Assembly: GCA_947631075.1 (NCBI GenBank)
Contig: CANRJU010000200.1
Coordinates: 1 to 5,318, forward strand
Reading direction: 5' to 3'
Length of the DNA stretch: 5,318 nucleotides
Origin: an uncultured Lachnospiraceae bacterium
Lineage (GTDB): Bacteria > Bacillota > Clostridia > Lachnospirales > Lachnospiraceae
Part shown: piece by piece, positions 1 to 5,318 of the stretch
How positions within the stretch are numbered: position 1 is the first letter of the stretch
Layout of the letters: every line of letters starts with the position of its first letter
Program-made: the position numbers and the translations under genes
Notes under the pieces: generated by a model
Database searches by the model: none
Seen by the model: the letters and a program-made list of their open reading frames with translations, nothing else
What the model was told of the DNA's origin: nothing

Positions 1-1198
1 TACGATGCAGTAAACTGGTTTATTTCCTGCAGCTATGCAAGAGCCTATCGCATATGGCAGACCACAGCCCATTGTCCCGTATCCGCCACTGAGATGGATT
101 CTTCCAACACTACCTTTCAGTACTAAAGACTGCGCACACCAGCACTGATTCATGCCGACATCTACCGCAACAATCGGATCTTTCGGGAGAAACGAGGCTA
201 TTTTCTCGACTGCTCTGTTTCCTGGCTGTAAATCATACGCAGACAGAACATTTTTGGCTTCAAGGCATTGATTTCGCCAAACTGAGTAATCCCTAACGTT
301 CTCATCAAGAATCTTTCTTAAAAAGTCACGCGCGTCGGTGTGGTATTTTTTCTCATTTGGCTTTATATCGCGGCTCAGCTCGTATTCATCAATATCGCAA
401 CGTACCAAATCCGCTTTAGGAGCAAATTTTTTTGCGAATCTTCCAATCTGACGTATCCCGAGACGCGCGCCTATTGATACCACCAAATCACACTCATTTA
501 AAATCATGTTTGCAACTCGATTACCGTGAGTTCCAATAAACCCTATATGTAAATCATCCTGGGTAAGATCGACACCGTTCATTGTCGTAAGGACTGGAAT
601 ATTTGTTTTTCTTACAAATTCATGAAGCATATTGACGGCTTCATCTCCGGCACTTCTCACGCCGTTACCTGCAAGCAATATCGGTTTGCTGTATGTCGAG
701 TGGAAAATCAATTATCACACCTCCCTTCCTTCCGAGCAGCGCCATATTATATGCCCGGCTTACCACGTCGGGAAAGCCCTCGCTACTGTTTGCAATCACG
801 GAATATTTTGTGATATTTCTTGTCATGGAAACTATATCCATCTCCTGAAAACCATTCTGCCTTATTCCGGAAAATCCTTTCATCTCGTTTGTCGGGACGT
901 TTCCGCATATGCCCATAACAGGGAATCCGTCAAACCAAGCGTCAGCCAATCCTCCGAGTCCATTTATAGCGCCGGGACCAGATGTCGTAAAATATACACC
1001 TATTTTTCCGCATGTCCTTGCATATCCGTCAGCAGCAAGAGCACAACCCTGCTCGTTATAACAGACATGCGTTTTTATCTCATCACGCCTAAGATAGAGC
1101 GCATCCATAAACGGGACAATATAACCACCAGCATATCCGAAAACATCGGTCACATTGTGTTTAATCAGAAAATCCACTAAATATTCCGAACAATTCAT
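1..1198 (-). pseudogene. Acetolactate-synthase-like TPP-dependent enzyme, broken by a deletion/frameshift and cut by the left edge
   Basis: Two same-strand segments in different frames make up one ThDP enzyme of the IlvB/acetolactate synthase superfamily. The first (1198 to the TAA at 665-667, 177 residues) is the N-terminal PYR domain. It carries VFGYAGG, the catalytic Glu49 in YNEQGCALAADGYAR, TSGPGA (residues 72-77), FQEMD (118-122) and GGVIIDFPLDIQ at the domain end. The second resumes in another frame at about 687 with KPILLAGNGVRSAG, the start of the central Rossmann-like domain. It stays open to base 1 and reaches the C-terminal PP domain (VDVGMNQCWCAQS, then GGYGTMGCGLPYAIGS). The GDGS/Mg-TPP motif would lie beyond the edge. 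In relatives about 35-45 residues separate FPLDIQ from KPILL; here there are almost none, so linker sequence is deleted as well as the frame shifted. The ATG at 1198 follows AAAGGA by 7 nt and lies 30 nt after the cytidylyltransferase stop. The family decarboxylates 2-keto acids and transfers the acyl carbanion; the substrate here is unknown. Confidence 0.85.
668..690 (-). other. Deletion/frameshift junction inside the TPP-enzyme gene
   Basis: On the coding strand the 12-base word AAACCGATATTG (687-676) spans the point where homology changes frame. Read in the upstream frame it gives QTDI, following on from the PYR-domain end. Read one base later it gives KPIL, the usual start of the central domain. 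Before 690 the second frame soon meets a stop (712-714); after 668 the first frame stops at 665-667. The switch must therefore lie within about these bases. I infer a deletion between two short similar words, since the linker normally found here is absent. Confidence 0.6.
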
Positions 1199-1205
1199 AA
1201 CGCTG

Positions 1206-1211
1206 TCCTTT
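1206..1211 (-). promoter_or_regulatory. Ribosome binding site of the TPP-enzyme gene
   Basis: The coding strand reads AAAGGA followed by 7 nt and the ATG at 1198-1196. This fixes the start of the TPP-enzyme reading frame. It lies in the 30-nt gap after the cytidylyltransferase stop, as expected for a polycistronic message. Confidence 0.7.
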
Positions 1212-1228
1212 CTTCATTCACATATTTC

Positions 1229-1942
1229 TTAGTCATAAAGAAGTTCTTCAGGAACTTTAAGCAAAGCTTCAAACAAAGCCAGATCCGCTTTTGTTGTGAT
1301 TTTTATGTTGCTTGTCGTGCCCTTTGCGAAGTAAACTCTTTCGCCACAATGTATCAGAAGCGAGCTTGTGAATGTAAAATCGTGCCGGTTTGCCTGCTCC
1401 GCCTGTTCATAGAATTTCAGTGCCAAAGAATATTTAAACACCTGAGGCGATGCAGTGAGCATGACGTGCTCTCGGTCGACATCGGCTATCCCTGACTCAA
1501 AATCCTCGGTATAAACGATTGGCGGGTGGCAGACAATCGATGACGAAGCGTTCCCCTTTTCATGGGCGACACGTATCACTTCATCAATAGCTTTCTGCGG
1601 AAGAATCGGTCTGACGGAGTCATGAACAACGATAAAATCATCTTGACAGAGCTTATCTTTCAGGAAAAAAACACCATTGCGGATTGAGTCATGGCCTGTT
1701 AAGCCACCCTCGATTATCCACTCAACTTTTGTGAGCGAGTATTTTGCAACGATTTCTTTGAACCGATCTATCCAGTCTTTCACGCATACTACGACGATTT
1801 TATCAATTTGCGAATTGCGCTGGAAATTTTCGATGGAATACACAATGATAGGCTTGCCAGATACTTCCATGAATTGCTTCGGGGTAGAGGAACCCATGCG
1901 TTTGCCAACGCCTCCGGCTAAGAGAATTACATAGTTTTTCAT
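1229..1942 (-). CDS. IspD/TarI-like cytidylyltransferase
   Basis: A 237-residue cytosolic nucleotidyltransferase of the IspD/TarI family, which joins CTP to a polyol or sugar phosphate to give a CDP-activated compound and pyrophosphate. Visible motifs are LLAGGVGKRMG (residues 7-17) with PKQF (21-24) for CTP binding, GGLTGHDS (79-86), VVHDSVRP (105-112), DREH (156-159), SPQVF (165-169) and SNIKIT (211-216). Length and motif order match full-length IspD, and Arg157 falls at the same position as in E. coli IspD. The frame extends upstream to a TTG at 1966, but the ATG at 1942 is preferred: the family begins directly with the M-x(4-6)-AGG strand, and this ATG lies 10 nt after the aminotransferase stop, suggesting coupled translation. 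Two places differ from typical IspD: GGLTGHDS lacks the usual Arg/Gln pair (TRQDS), and the acidic TDD/TDE before the last strand reads FTFTSS. With this context a role in a surface-polymer precursor is more likely than isoprenoid synthesis; the substrate cannot be told from sequence. Confidence 0.88.
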   Translation of the reverse strand: MKNYVILLAGGVGKRMGSSTPKQFMEVSGKPIIVYSIENFQRNSQIDKIVVVCVKDWIDRFKEIVAKYSLTKVEWIIEGGLTGHDSIRNGVFFLKDKLCQDDFIVVHDSVRPILPQKAIDEVIRVAHEKGNASSSIVCHPPIVYTEDFESGIADVDREHVMLTASPQVFKYSLALKFYEQAEQANRHDFTFTSSLLIHCGERVYFAKGTTSNIKITTKADLALFEALLKVPEELLYD

Positions 1943-1952
1943 AGCTGTTTGA

Positions 1953-3011
1953 TTATTCCTTATCAATTTTAAGAAGATTGTTTATGAACAACTCCATATA
2001 CTTCTTATGAGCAATGGTAAGCCTGAGCCAACCGGTGAGTTCACCCTTTCCACAGAGAATCAGTATGCCGTTTTCCTGAAGCAAATCGGTAAGCTCTCTT
2101 GAAGTCTTGTACTTAGGCTTTATGCAGACATAACAGCCCTGGGACGGAATGGTTTCATATCTATTGTCATTCAGAGCCTTCATTACATATTCTCTACCCT
2201 CAAGATACTGCTCCTGCAACTCGGAAAGCAATCTGTCATGATTGTCGACAATAGCTTCAGCAAACAAAAGAGCGATGGAATTGACCGTATAGTGAGGTTT
2301 GTAATTATTTAAGTTCTTGATATTCTCAGGGGACGACATGATAACGCCAAGTCTAAGCGATGGAATGGACAGCATTTTTGAAAAAGTTCTAAGGACAAAA
2401 ACGTTATCATATTTCTTTATCAAGTCAATAGAAGATTCATCATAAAAATAATAATAGGCTTCGTCTATGATAACAGCAATACCAAACTGCCTCGCCTTGT
2501 TGATGACACTGATTATCTCCTCTTTACTGTAAACGTTTCCTATTGGCATATTAGGATTAACAAGAACAACAATACCTGTATTCTCATTTATAGCATTTAA
2601 TGTATTTTCGATTTTATATGAAAAGTCTTTTTCATATTTAAGGTTTCTGACCTTCATGCCTATCATTTCGGCATAAACTTCATACATAGCAAATGACGGA
2701 GTTACACAAAGAATGTCCTTGCCCGGCTGTCCAAAAACTTTAATGACATATCCCATTCCCACAGTACTGCCATCGGTCAGGGTAACGTTTTCCTTTTCAA
2801 GTCCGAGCATTTTGGCATACTTTTCGGTCGGAACAGTTTCCTCAGGATAAATTGACAGAAATTCGGGGGTTACTTTTTCCATAACGGAATCAAATAACCA
2901 CTTTGGCACCCCATCGGGATTCTCGTTCTGATCGAGGCGAATGTATGCCCCTCGACCTTCAGGCTGTGGTACACGGATTGTGTTCTTGATTTTTTCATTA
3001 ATGTAAATCAT
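1953..3011 (-). CDS. HisC-like PLP-dependent aminotransferase (class I/II fold)
   Basis: An intact 352-residue cytosolic fold-type I PLP enzyme related to histidinol-phosphate aminotransferase and threonine-phosphate decarboxylase (CobD). The HisC-type landmarks are in order: LDQNENP (residues 26-32), DGSTVGM (80-86, where HisC usually has GSDE), PSFAMYEVYAE (105-115) with the cofactor-stacking Tyr110, NPNMPIG (152-158), DEAYYYF (183-189), FSKMLSIPSLRLG (210-222) with Schiff-base Lys212 and Arg220, and GWLRLTIA (327-334) with the substrate-carboxylate Arg330. Length is normal for HisC. In the usual NPNNPTG loop the Asn that contacts the PLP ring is Met155 here, so specificity or activity may differ from true HisC. 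A histidine-biosynthesis role is unlikely, because the next genes are a cytidylyltransferase and a TPP enzyme and no other his gene is in view. Likely work is amination, or less likely decarboxylation, of a precursor for a surface polymer. The ATG at 3011 is supported by AGGAGG 6 nt upstream. It appears to be the first gene of a three-gene unit. Confidence 0.9.
   Translation of the reverse strand: MIYINEKIKNTIRVPQPEGRGAYIRLDQNENPDGVPKWLFDSVMEKVTPEFLSIYPEETVPTEKYAKMLGLEKENVTLTDGSTVGMGYVIKVFGQPGKDILCVTPSFAMYEVYAEMIGMKVRNLKYEKDFSYKIENTLNAINENTGIVVLVNPNMPIGNVYSKEEIISVINKARQFGIAVIIDEAYYYFYDESSIDLIKKYDNVFVLRTFSKMLSIPSLRLGVIMSSPENIKNLNNYKPHYTVNSIALLFAEAIVDNHDRLLSELQEQYLEGREYVMKALNDNRYETIPSQGCYVCIKPKYKTSRELTDLLQENGILILCGKGELTGWLRLTIAHKKYMELFINNLLKIDKE
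1957..1961 (-). promoter_or_regulatory. Weak, distant ribosome binding site of the cytidylyltransferase gene
   Basis: AAGGA on the coding strand lies 14 nt before the ATG at 1942, farther than ideal, and overlaps the last codons of the aminotransferase gene. The aminotransferase stop (1955-1953) lies between it and the ATG. Initiation is probably helped by ribosomes finishing the upstream gene. Confidence 0.4.
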
Positions 3012-3017
3012 TTTTAT

Positions 3018-3023
3018 CCTCCT
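3018..3023 (-). promoter_or_regulatory. Strong ribosome binding site of the aminotransferase gene
   Basis: A perfect AGGAGG on the coding strand, 6 nt before the ATG at 3011-3009. This is close to ideal and settles the start. It predicts much stronger initiation than at the cytidylyltransferase gene. Confidence 0.9.
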
Positions 3024-3041
3024 AAATTTTTAAAATTTGTC

Positions 3042-3062
3042 AATATATCTCTCCGATATATT
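3042..3062 (-). promoter_or_regulatory. 8-bp inverted repeat in the aminotransferase leader
   Basis: AATATATC and GATATATT form a perfect 8-bp inverted repeat around a 5-nt centre that reads GGAGA on the coding strand. Its near end is 30 nt before the start codon. It could be an operator for a dimeric regulator or an AU-rich mRNA hairpin carrying a ribosome-binding-like loop. There is no U-run directly after it, so a terminator is unlikely. Function is not established. Confidence 0.35.
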
Positions 3063-3072
3063 TTTATCTTCA

Positions 3073-3086
3073 ACACCTAATGGTGT
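3073..3086 (-). repeat. Short inverted repeat upstream of the aminotransferase gene
   Basis: ACACC, a 4-nt spacer and GGTGT form a perfect 5-bp inverted repeat 10 bases upstream of the 3042-3062 repeat. On the coding strand it is followed by GAAGATAAAAA, not a true U-tract, so it is not a convincing terminator. It may be a minor hairpin or half of a composite operator. It is short enough to arise by chance. Confidence 0.25.
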
Positions 3087-3209
3087 GAATAGCTAAATAG
3101 TACCCACTCAACAAATCTCTAATTCTTCATAAAGCTTATTTTGCATATATTTGGGCAGTACAATACACTAGGCGACTTTCCAAAACTACTCAAAATTAAA
3201 AATGCAAAT

Positions 3210-3566
3210 CTACAACAATCTTTCTTCGTCGTCACAAGCGACAATGCTCACAACCATATTATCCCCCCTATCGCTGCACATAAAAATGACAAGTTCTGCG
3301 ATTTCTTCTTGCAAAACCATTAATCCTTCGGCAGAACAAATGTTTAAGATATGCTCCCATGTTCCTTCGGGGCCATTCAGCCAATCTCTCCTCTCGTCAA
3401 CTCGAGGAGCATTTTATCCGTTTCACAGCAAGACACTTCAACAATGGCTGGGCTAATACCGTAAATCCCGCCCGTTATAACGATATTCTAAAACAAAGCC
3501 ACGCAAATTTATACCTTTAGCACTAATCGTCTTTGCTGTATTGTGCATTTTCTTTTTTCTTGTCAT
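3210..3566 (-). pseudogene. Small hypothetical gene with two compensating frameshifts
   Basis: Three consecutive minus-strand pieces look coding and join into about 118 codons. Piece 1 starts at ATG 3566 (MTRKKKMHNTAK...) and runs to EYRYNGR; its own frame then stops at 3455-3453. Piece 2, offset by one base, reads IYGISPAIVEVSCCETDKMLLELTRGE and stops at 3379-3377. Piece 3 is back in the first frame from about 3400-3377 (WLNGPEGTWEHILNIC...) and ends with DDEERLL and TAG at 3212-3210. Dropping one G from GGGCGGG (about 3473-3467) joins pieces 1 and 2; a one-base shift the other way near 3400-3377 joins pieces 2 and 3. Total length is a multiple of three, as expected for opposite shifts. No clear Shine-Dalgarno precedes the ATG. 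I do not recognise the family; there is no signal peptide or membrane segment, and the C-terminal half is rich in Glu and Asp. It is either a decayed gene or an intact one with two sequencing errors. Confidence 0.55.
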
Positions 3567-3812
3567 CTATCACTGATTTCAGACATCAATTTCCAAATTA
3601 CACCAGATAGATTCATAGATAAATTGTAAGGATGCACGAAAAATCAAACTATGGCGAATGATAAAGCTTTATAACCTATCCAAAAGGACAAAGAGTGACA
3701 ACATACCACTTCTAGTAGTATATAAGAAGCTTTCTATGGGTCTCTTTTATCCATATGCAATGTATCACGCGTAAAAAACAAAGATACACATATTAAAACA
3801 ATCAAGACTTAC
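3567..3812. other. AT-rich intergenic stretch with no recognised gene
   Basis: These 246 bases lie between the end of the FrhB/acyltransferase gene and the remnant small gene. Both strands are stop-rich and the longest open stretches are under about 30 codons. I saw no hairpin with a U-run that would be a clear terminator for the upstream gene and no well-spaced sigma-70 promoter. Together with the remnant gene and the 198-base leader it separates the upstream gene from the aminotransferase-led unit. Confidence 0.6.
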
Positions 3813-5318
3813 CTATTGAACACTCTCTCGGCTCCAATTTACCTCATCCTTGACTACCCGTCCGGAACTGTTGCCTGCTATAATGCTATGACAGGGAACA
3901 TCTTTATTAATCACGGTTGTAGCCGCAATAAGACTGTCCTTTCCAATCGTAACACCTTTTAATACCGTTATATTACTTGTCAGCCAAACATGATCTTCTA
4001 TAATGACTGGTTCCGCCGGATTTATCATATTATAATGGGCATCTTTCAGTTGATGGAAATCACTGTCATAAACAATCACATTTCTTCCAATCATAACATC
4101 TTCACCAAAAGTAATACTCTTTGCCGCAATAATAACACTTCCTCCATTGGCACTGAAGAATCCTGTGTTGAGCACAGCCTCCTCCTTTACTTCCAAAACA
4201 GTGTTATAAAACAAAAGCCCTCCATGGTATGCATTCCAAACAGCGTTTCTGTTCAGCCTGACATGGGTCTCGCTCCTTGAACCTTTTAACTTATTGAATC
4301 CAAATTCCAGATTTCTGTCGCCATACAGAATTATTTTCGAACCTTTTTCCAGATTCAGTATTGCGTTTTTATATGGAATGATTTTGGCGCTGCCTTTTCT
4401 TTCTATATTTTTGCTCAAATAATTATAATATAAATATTTGCGAAAAGAAATTTGGGAGCTTAACATCGCTTTGCACAAAGGCTTCACTTTTCGTAAAACA
4501 GGTTTCACTTTATCCCTCAGTTTCTTCTTTCCTGGCAATACAATGCATTCCTTCACCGCATTGCTAAATGAAGCGCTCTGAATCATGTGGAAAAATTCCC
4601 TGCTTTTCTCAGCCGATTCAACCGGATTTTTCAGCAAAGCAAGATTGCCCGGCAAAACTGAATTCAGTGAATGATCCTTCGCTTCAAACCTGTCCCTCAC
4701 TTTCTCGAAAAGTTCCCTTCCTTTATCCGAATTTAACATCACCACGGATATCCCTTTAAACATATCTTCCTCACTCTGTCCCGTAATTCCCCAGAAATCC
4801 CCGATTGTAAAATCAGCCGCCATCCTCGGCAGTTTTTTATACAGACAATGAAAGCAGGAATCCCGGGTATATAAATCATTATAAATGAAACCCTTCACCC
4901 ACCAATCGGTATTTTTATCACGGATGCTTTCCTGTCCATTCGCAAATCTAACCTGGGAAGCCAGGCTCTGCCATCCATATTTTTTATTTTTCAGATGGAC
5001 CTCAACAACAGGGGAATCATATGATTCTTCCAGCTCCTCAATATATTTTCGGAATGCCAGCGGAGAATTGATGCTCCTGCATATAAAATCCATCGTGTAT
5101 AAATTTTCATAATCCTTTTTTAAATAAGCCTTCAAGGCTACAGCCTGGCATGGCGTGCCACAGAACAGGAGCAGTGTGCCCTGATCCAGTTCGCTTTTTA
5201 CTTCTTTATAAATGCCGGAAGCATCACTCTGAAAATATTTTGAGCCTTTCAGCTGCTGCAGGCCGTCCATATCATGAGCGATACAATGCTCCGCCCCTTT
5301 CCAGTCCTCTGTGTACCG
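3813..5318 (-). CDS. FrhB/FdhB-type (F420 hydrogenase beta subunit-like) domain fused to a hexapeptide acyltransferase; 5' end missing
   Basis: The frame is open to the right edge: 16 codons (RYTEDWKGAEHCIAHD) precede the Met at 5270, so that Met is internal and the true start is outside. Numbering from it, residues 1-230 match the coenzyme F420 hydrogenase/dehydrogenase beta-subunit C-terminal family seen in polysaccharide loci: LKGSKYFQSD (7-16), FCGTPCQAVALK (36-47), DFICRSINSP (61-70), RDSCFHCLYKK (136-146) and FTIGDFWGI (154-162). Cys37, 41, 64, 139 and 142 are candidate Fe-S or redox residues. The N-terminal ferredoxin-like CxxC part would lie upstream. A basic linker (about 240-290) leads to a left-handed beta-helix acyltransferase (about 300-475) with imperfect hexapeptide repeats, likely catalytic His406 in YDSDFHQL, the VWLTSNITVLKGVTIG turn (428-443) and a typical DVPCHSIIAGNSSGRVV end. 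The acyltransferase half probably O- or N-acylates a sugar using acyl-CoA; the chemistry of FrhB-like proteins in glycan loci is unsettled. No frame break separates the halves, so this is a genuine fusion in this sequence. Confidence 0.88.
   Translation of the reverse strand, partial: RYTEDWKGAEHCIAHDMDGLQQLKGSKYFQSDASGIYKEVKSELDQGTLLLFCGTPCQAVALKAYLKKDYENLYTMDFICRSINSPLAFRKYIEELEESYDSPVVEVHLKNKKYGWQSLASQVRFANGQESIRDKNTDWWVKGFIYNDLYTRDSCFHCLYKKLPRMAADFTIGDFWGITGQSEEDMFKGISVVMLNSDKGRELFEKVRDRFEAKDHSLNSVLPGNLALLKNPVESAEKSREFFHMIQSASFSNAVKECIVLPGKKKLRDKVKPVLRKVKPLCKAMLSSQISFRKYLYYNYLSKNIERKGSAKIIPYKNAILNLEKGSKIILYGDRNLEFGFNKLKGSRSETHVRLNRNAVWNAYHGGLLFYNTVLEVKEEAVLNTGFFSANGGSVIIAAKSITFGEDVMIGRNVIVYDSDFHQLKDAHYNMINPAEPVIIEDHVWLTSNITVLKGVTIGKDSLIAATTVINKDVPCHSIIAGNSSGRVVKDEVNWSRESVQ

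Noticed and set aside
665..690. Programmed ribosomal frameshift in the TPP-enzyme gene
   Set aside because: There is no clear slippery heptamer with a downstream structure, and the linker sequence is missing, which a frameshift alone would not explain.
632..1180. 182-codon open frame on the plus strand
   Set aside because: It lies antisense to the clearly recognisable PYR domain of the TPP enzyme and its translation has no recognisable motifs; it is a shadow.
1943..1966. Upstream TTG start for the cytidylyltransferase (8 extra residues)
   Set aside because: It would overlap the aminotransferase end and add residues the IspD family lacks; the ATG at 1942 begins directly at the first beta strand.
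3202..3456. 84-codon plus-strand open frame in the gap, overlapping another at 3141-3323
   Set aside because: Low-complexity Ser-rich translation without a ribosome binding site; the minus strand across the same bases reads more like real protein.
3690..3712. TTGTCA as a -35 box with TTATAA downstream on the minus strand
   Set aside because: The spacing is about 21 nt, too long for a usual sigma-70 promoter, and no better -10 exists at 16-18 nt.
3663..3734. Two AAGCTT-centred words (AAAGCTTTATAA and TATAAGAAGCTTTC) as possible mobile-element ends
   Set aside because: The match is imperfect, each core is itself palindromic, the enclosed bases encode nothing, and no target-site duplication is evident.
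5268..5270. ATG at 5270 as the start of the FrhB/acyltransferase gene
   Set aside because: The frame upstream is open to the window edge and reads as family-like sequence, so this Met is internal to a gene cut by the window.
1..5318. CRISPR array, tRNA, rRNA or riboswitch
   Set aside because: No regularly spaced repeats, cloverleaf or known aptamer core was seen on either strand.

Overview
The window is a stretch of what looks like a cell-surface polysaccharide or glycoconjugate biosynthesis locus from a low-to-moderate GC bacterium. All supportable genes lie on the minus strand, so transcription runs from high to low coordinates. A perfect AGGAGG Shine-Dalgarno site 6 nt before the aminotransferase start and an AAAGGA site before the TPP enzyme suggest a Bacillota (clostridial-type) host rather than a Bacteroidota, which rarely use such sites. 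This placement is an inference; no taxonomic marker is present.

Layout in transcription order. (1) 5318-3813: the 3' part of a long gene that enters from the right edge. It joins a coenzyme F420 hydrogenase/dehydrogenase beta-subunit (FrhB/FdhB C-terminal) type domain to a left-handed beta-helix acyltransferase domain. (2) 3812-3012: an 800-base AT-rich gap. It is not empty: 3566-3210 holds the remains of a small gene (about 118 codons if mended) broken by two mutually compensating frameshifts. The last 190 bases are the leader of the next gene, with two short inverted repeats and a strong ribosome binding site. (3) 3011-1953: an intact HisC-like PLP-dependent aminotransferase. (4) 1942-1229: an intact IspD/TarI-like cytidylyltransferase starting 10 nt after the aminotransferase stop. 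(5) 1198-1: an acetolactate-synthase-like TPP enzyme, cut off by the left edge and broken near 690-665. The break removes the interdomain linker and shifts the frame.

Aminotransferase, cytidylyltransferase and TPP enzyme are spaced by 10 and 30 nt and most likely form one transcription unit. Together they suggest making a small CDP-activated, possibly aminated, building block: TPP chemistry on a 2-keto acid or keto sugar, PLP transamination, and CTP activation for transfer to a surface polymer. The gene types resemble the phosphonate route (phosphonopyruvate decarboxylase, aminoethylphosphonate transaminase, CTP-dependent activation), but the TPP enzyme has the three-domain ALS layout, so the product is open. 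Because the TPP gene is broken, this copy of the pathway is probably inactive unless another enzyme substitutes or the break is a sequencing or assembly error.
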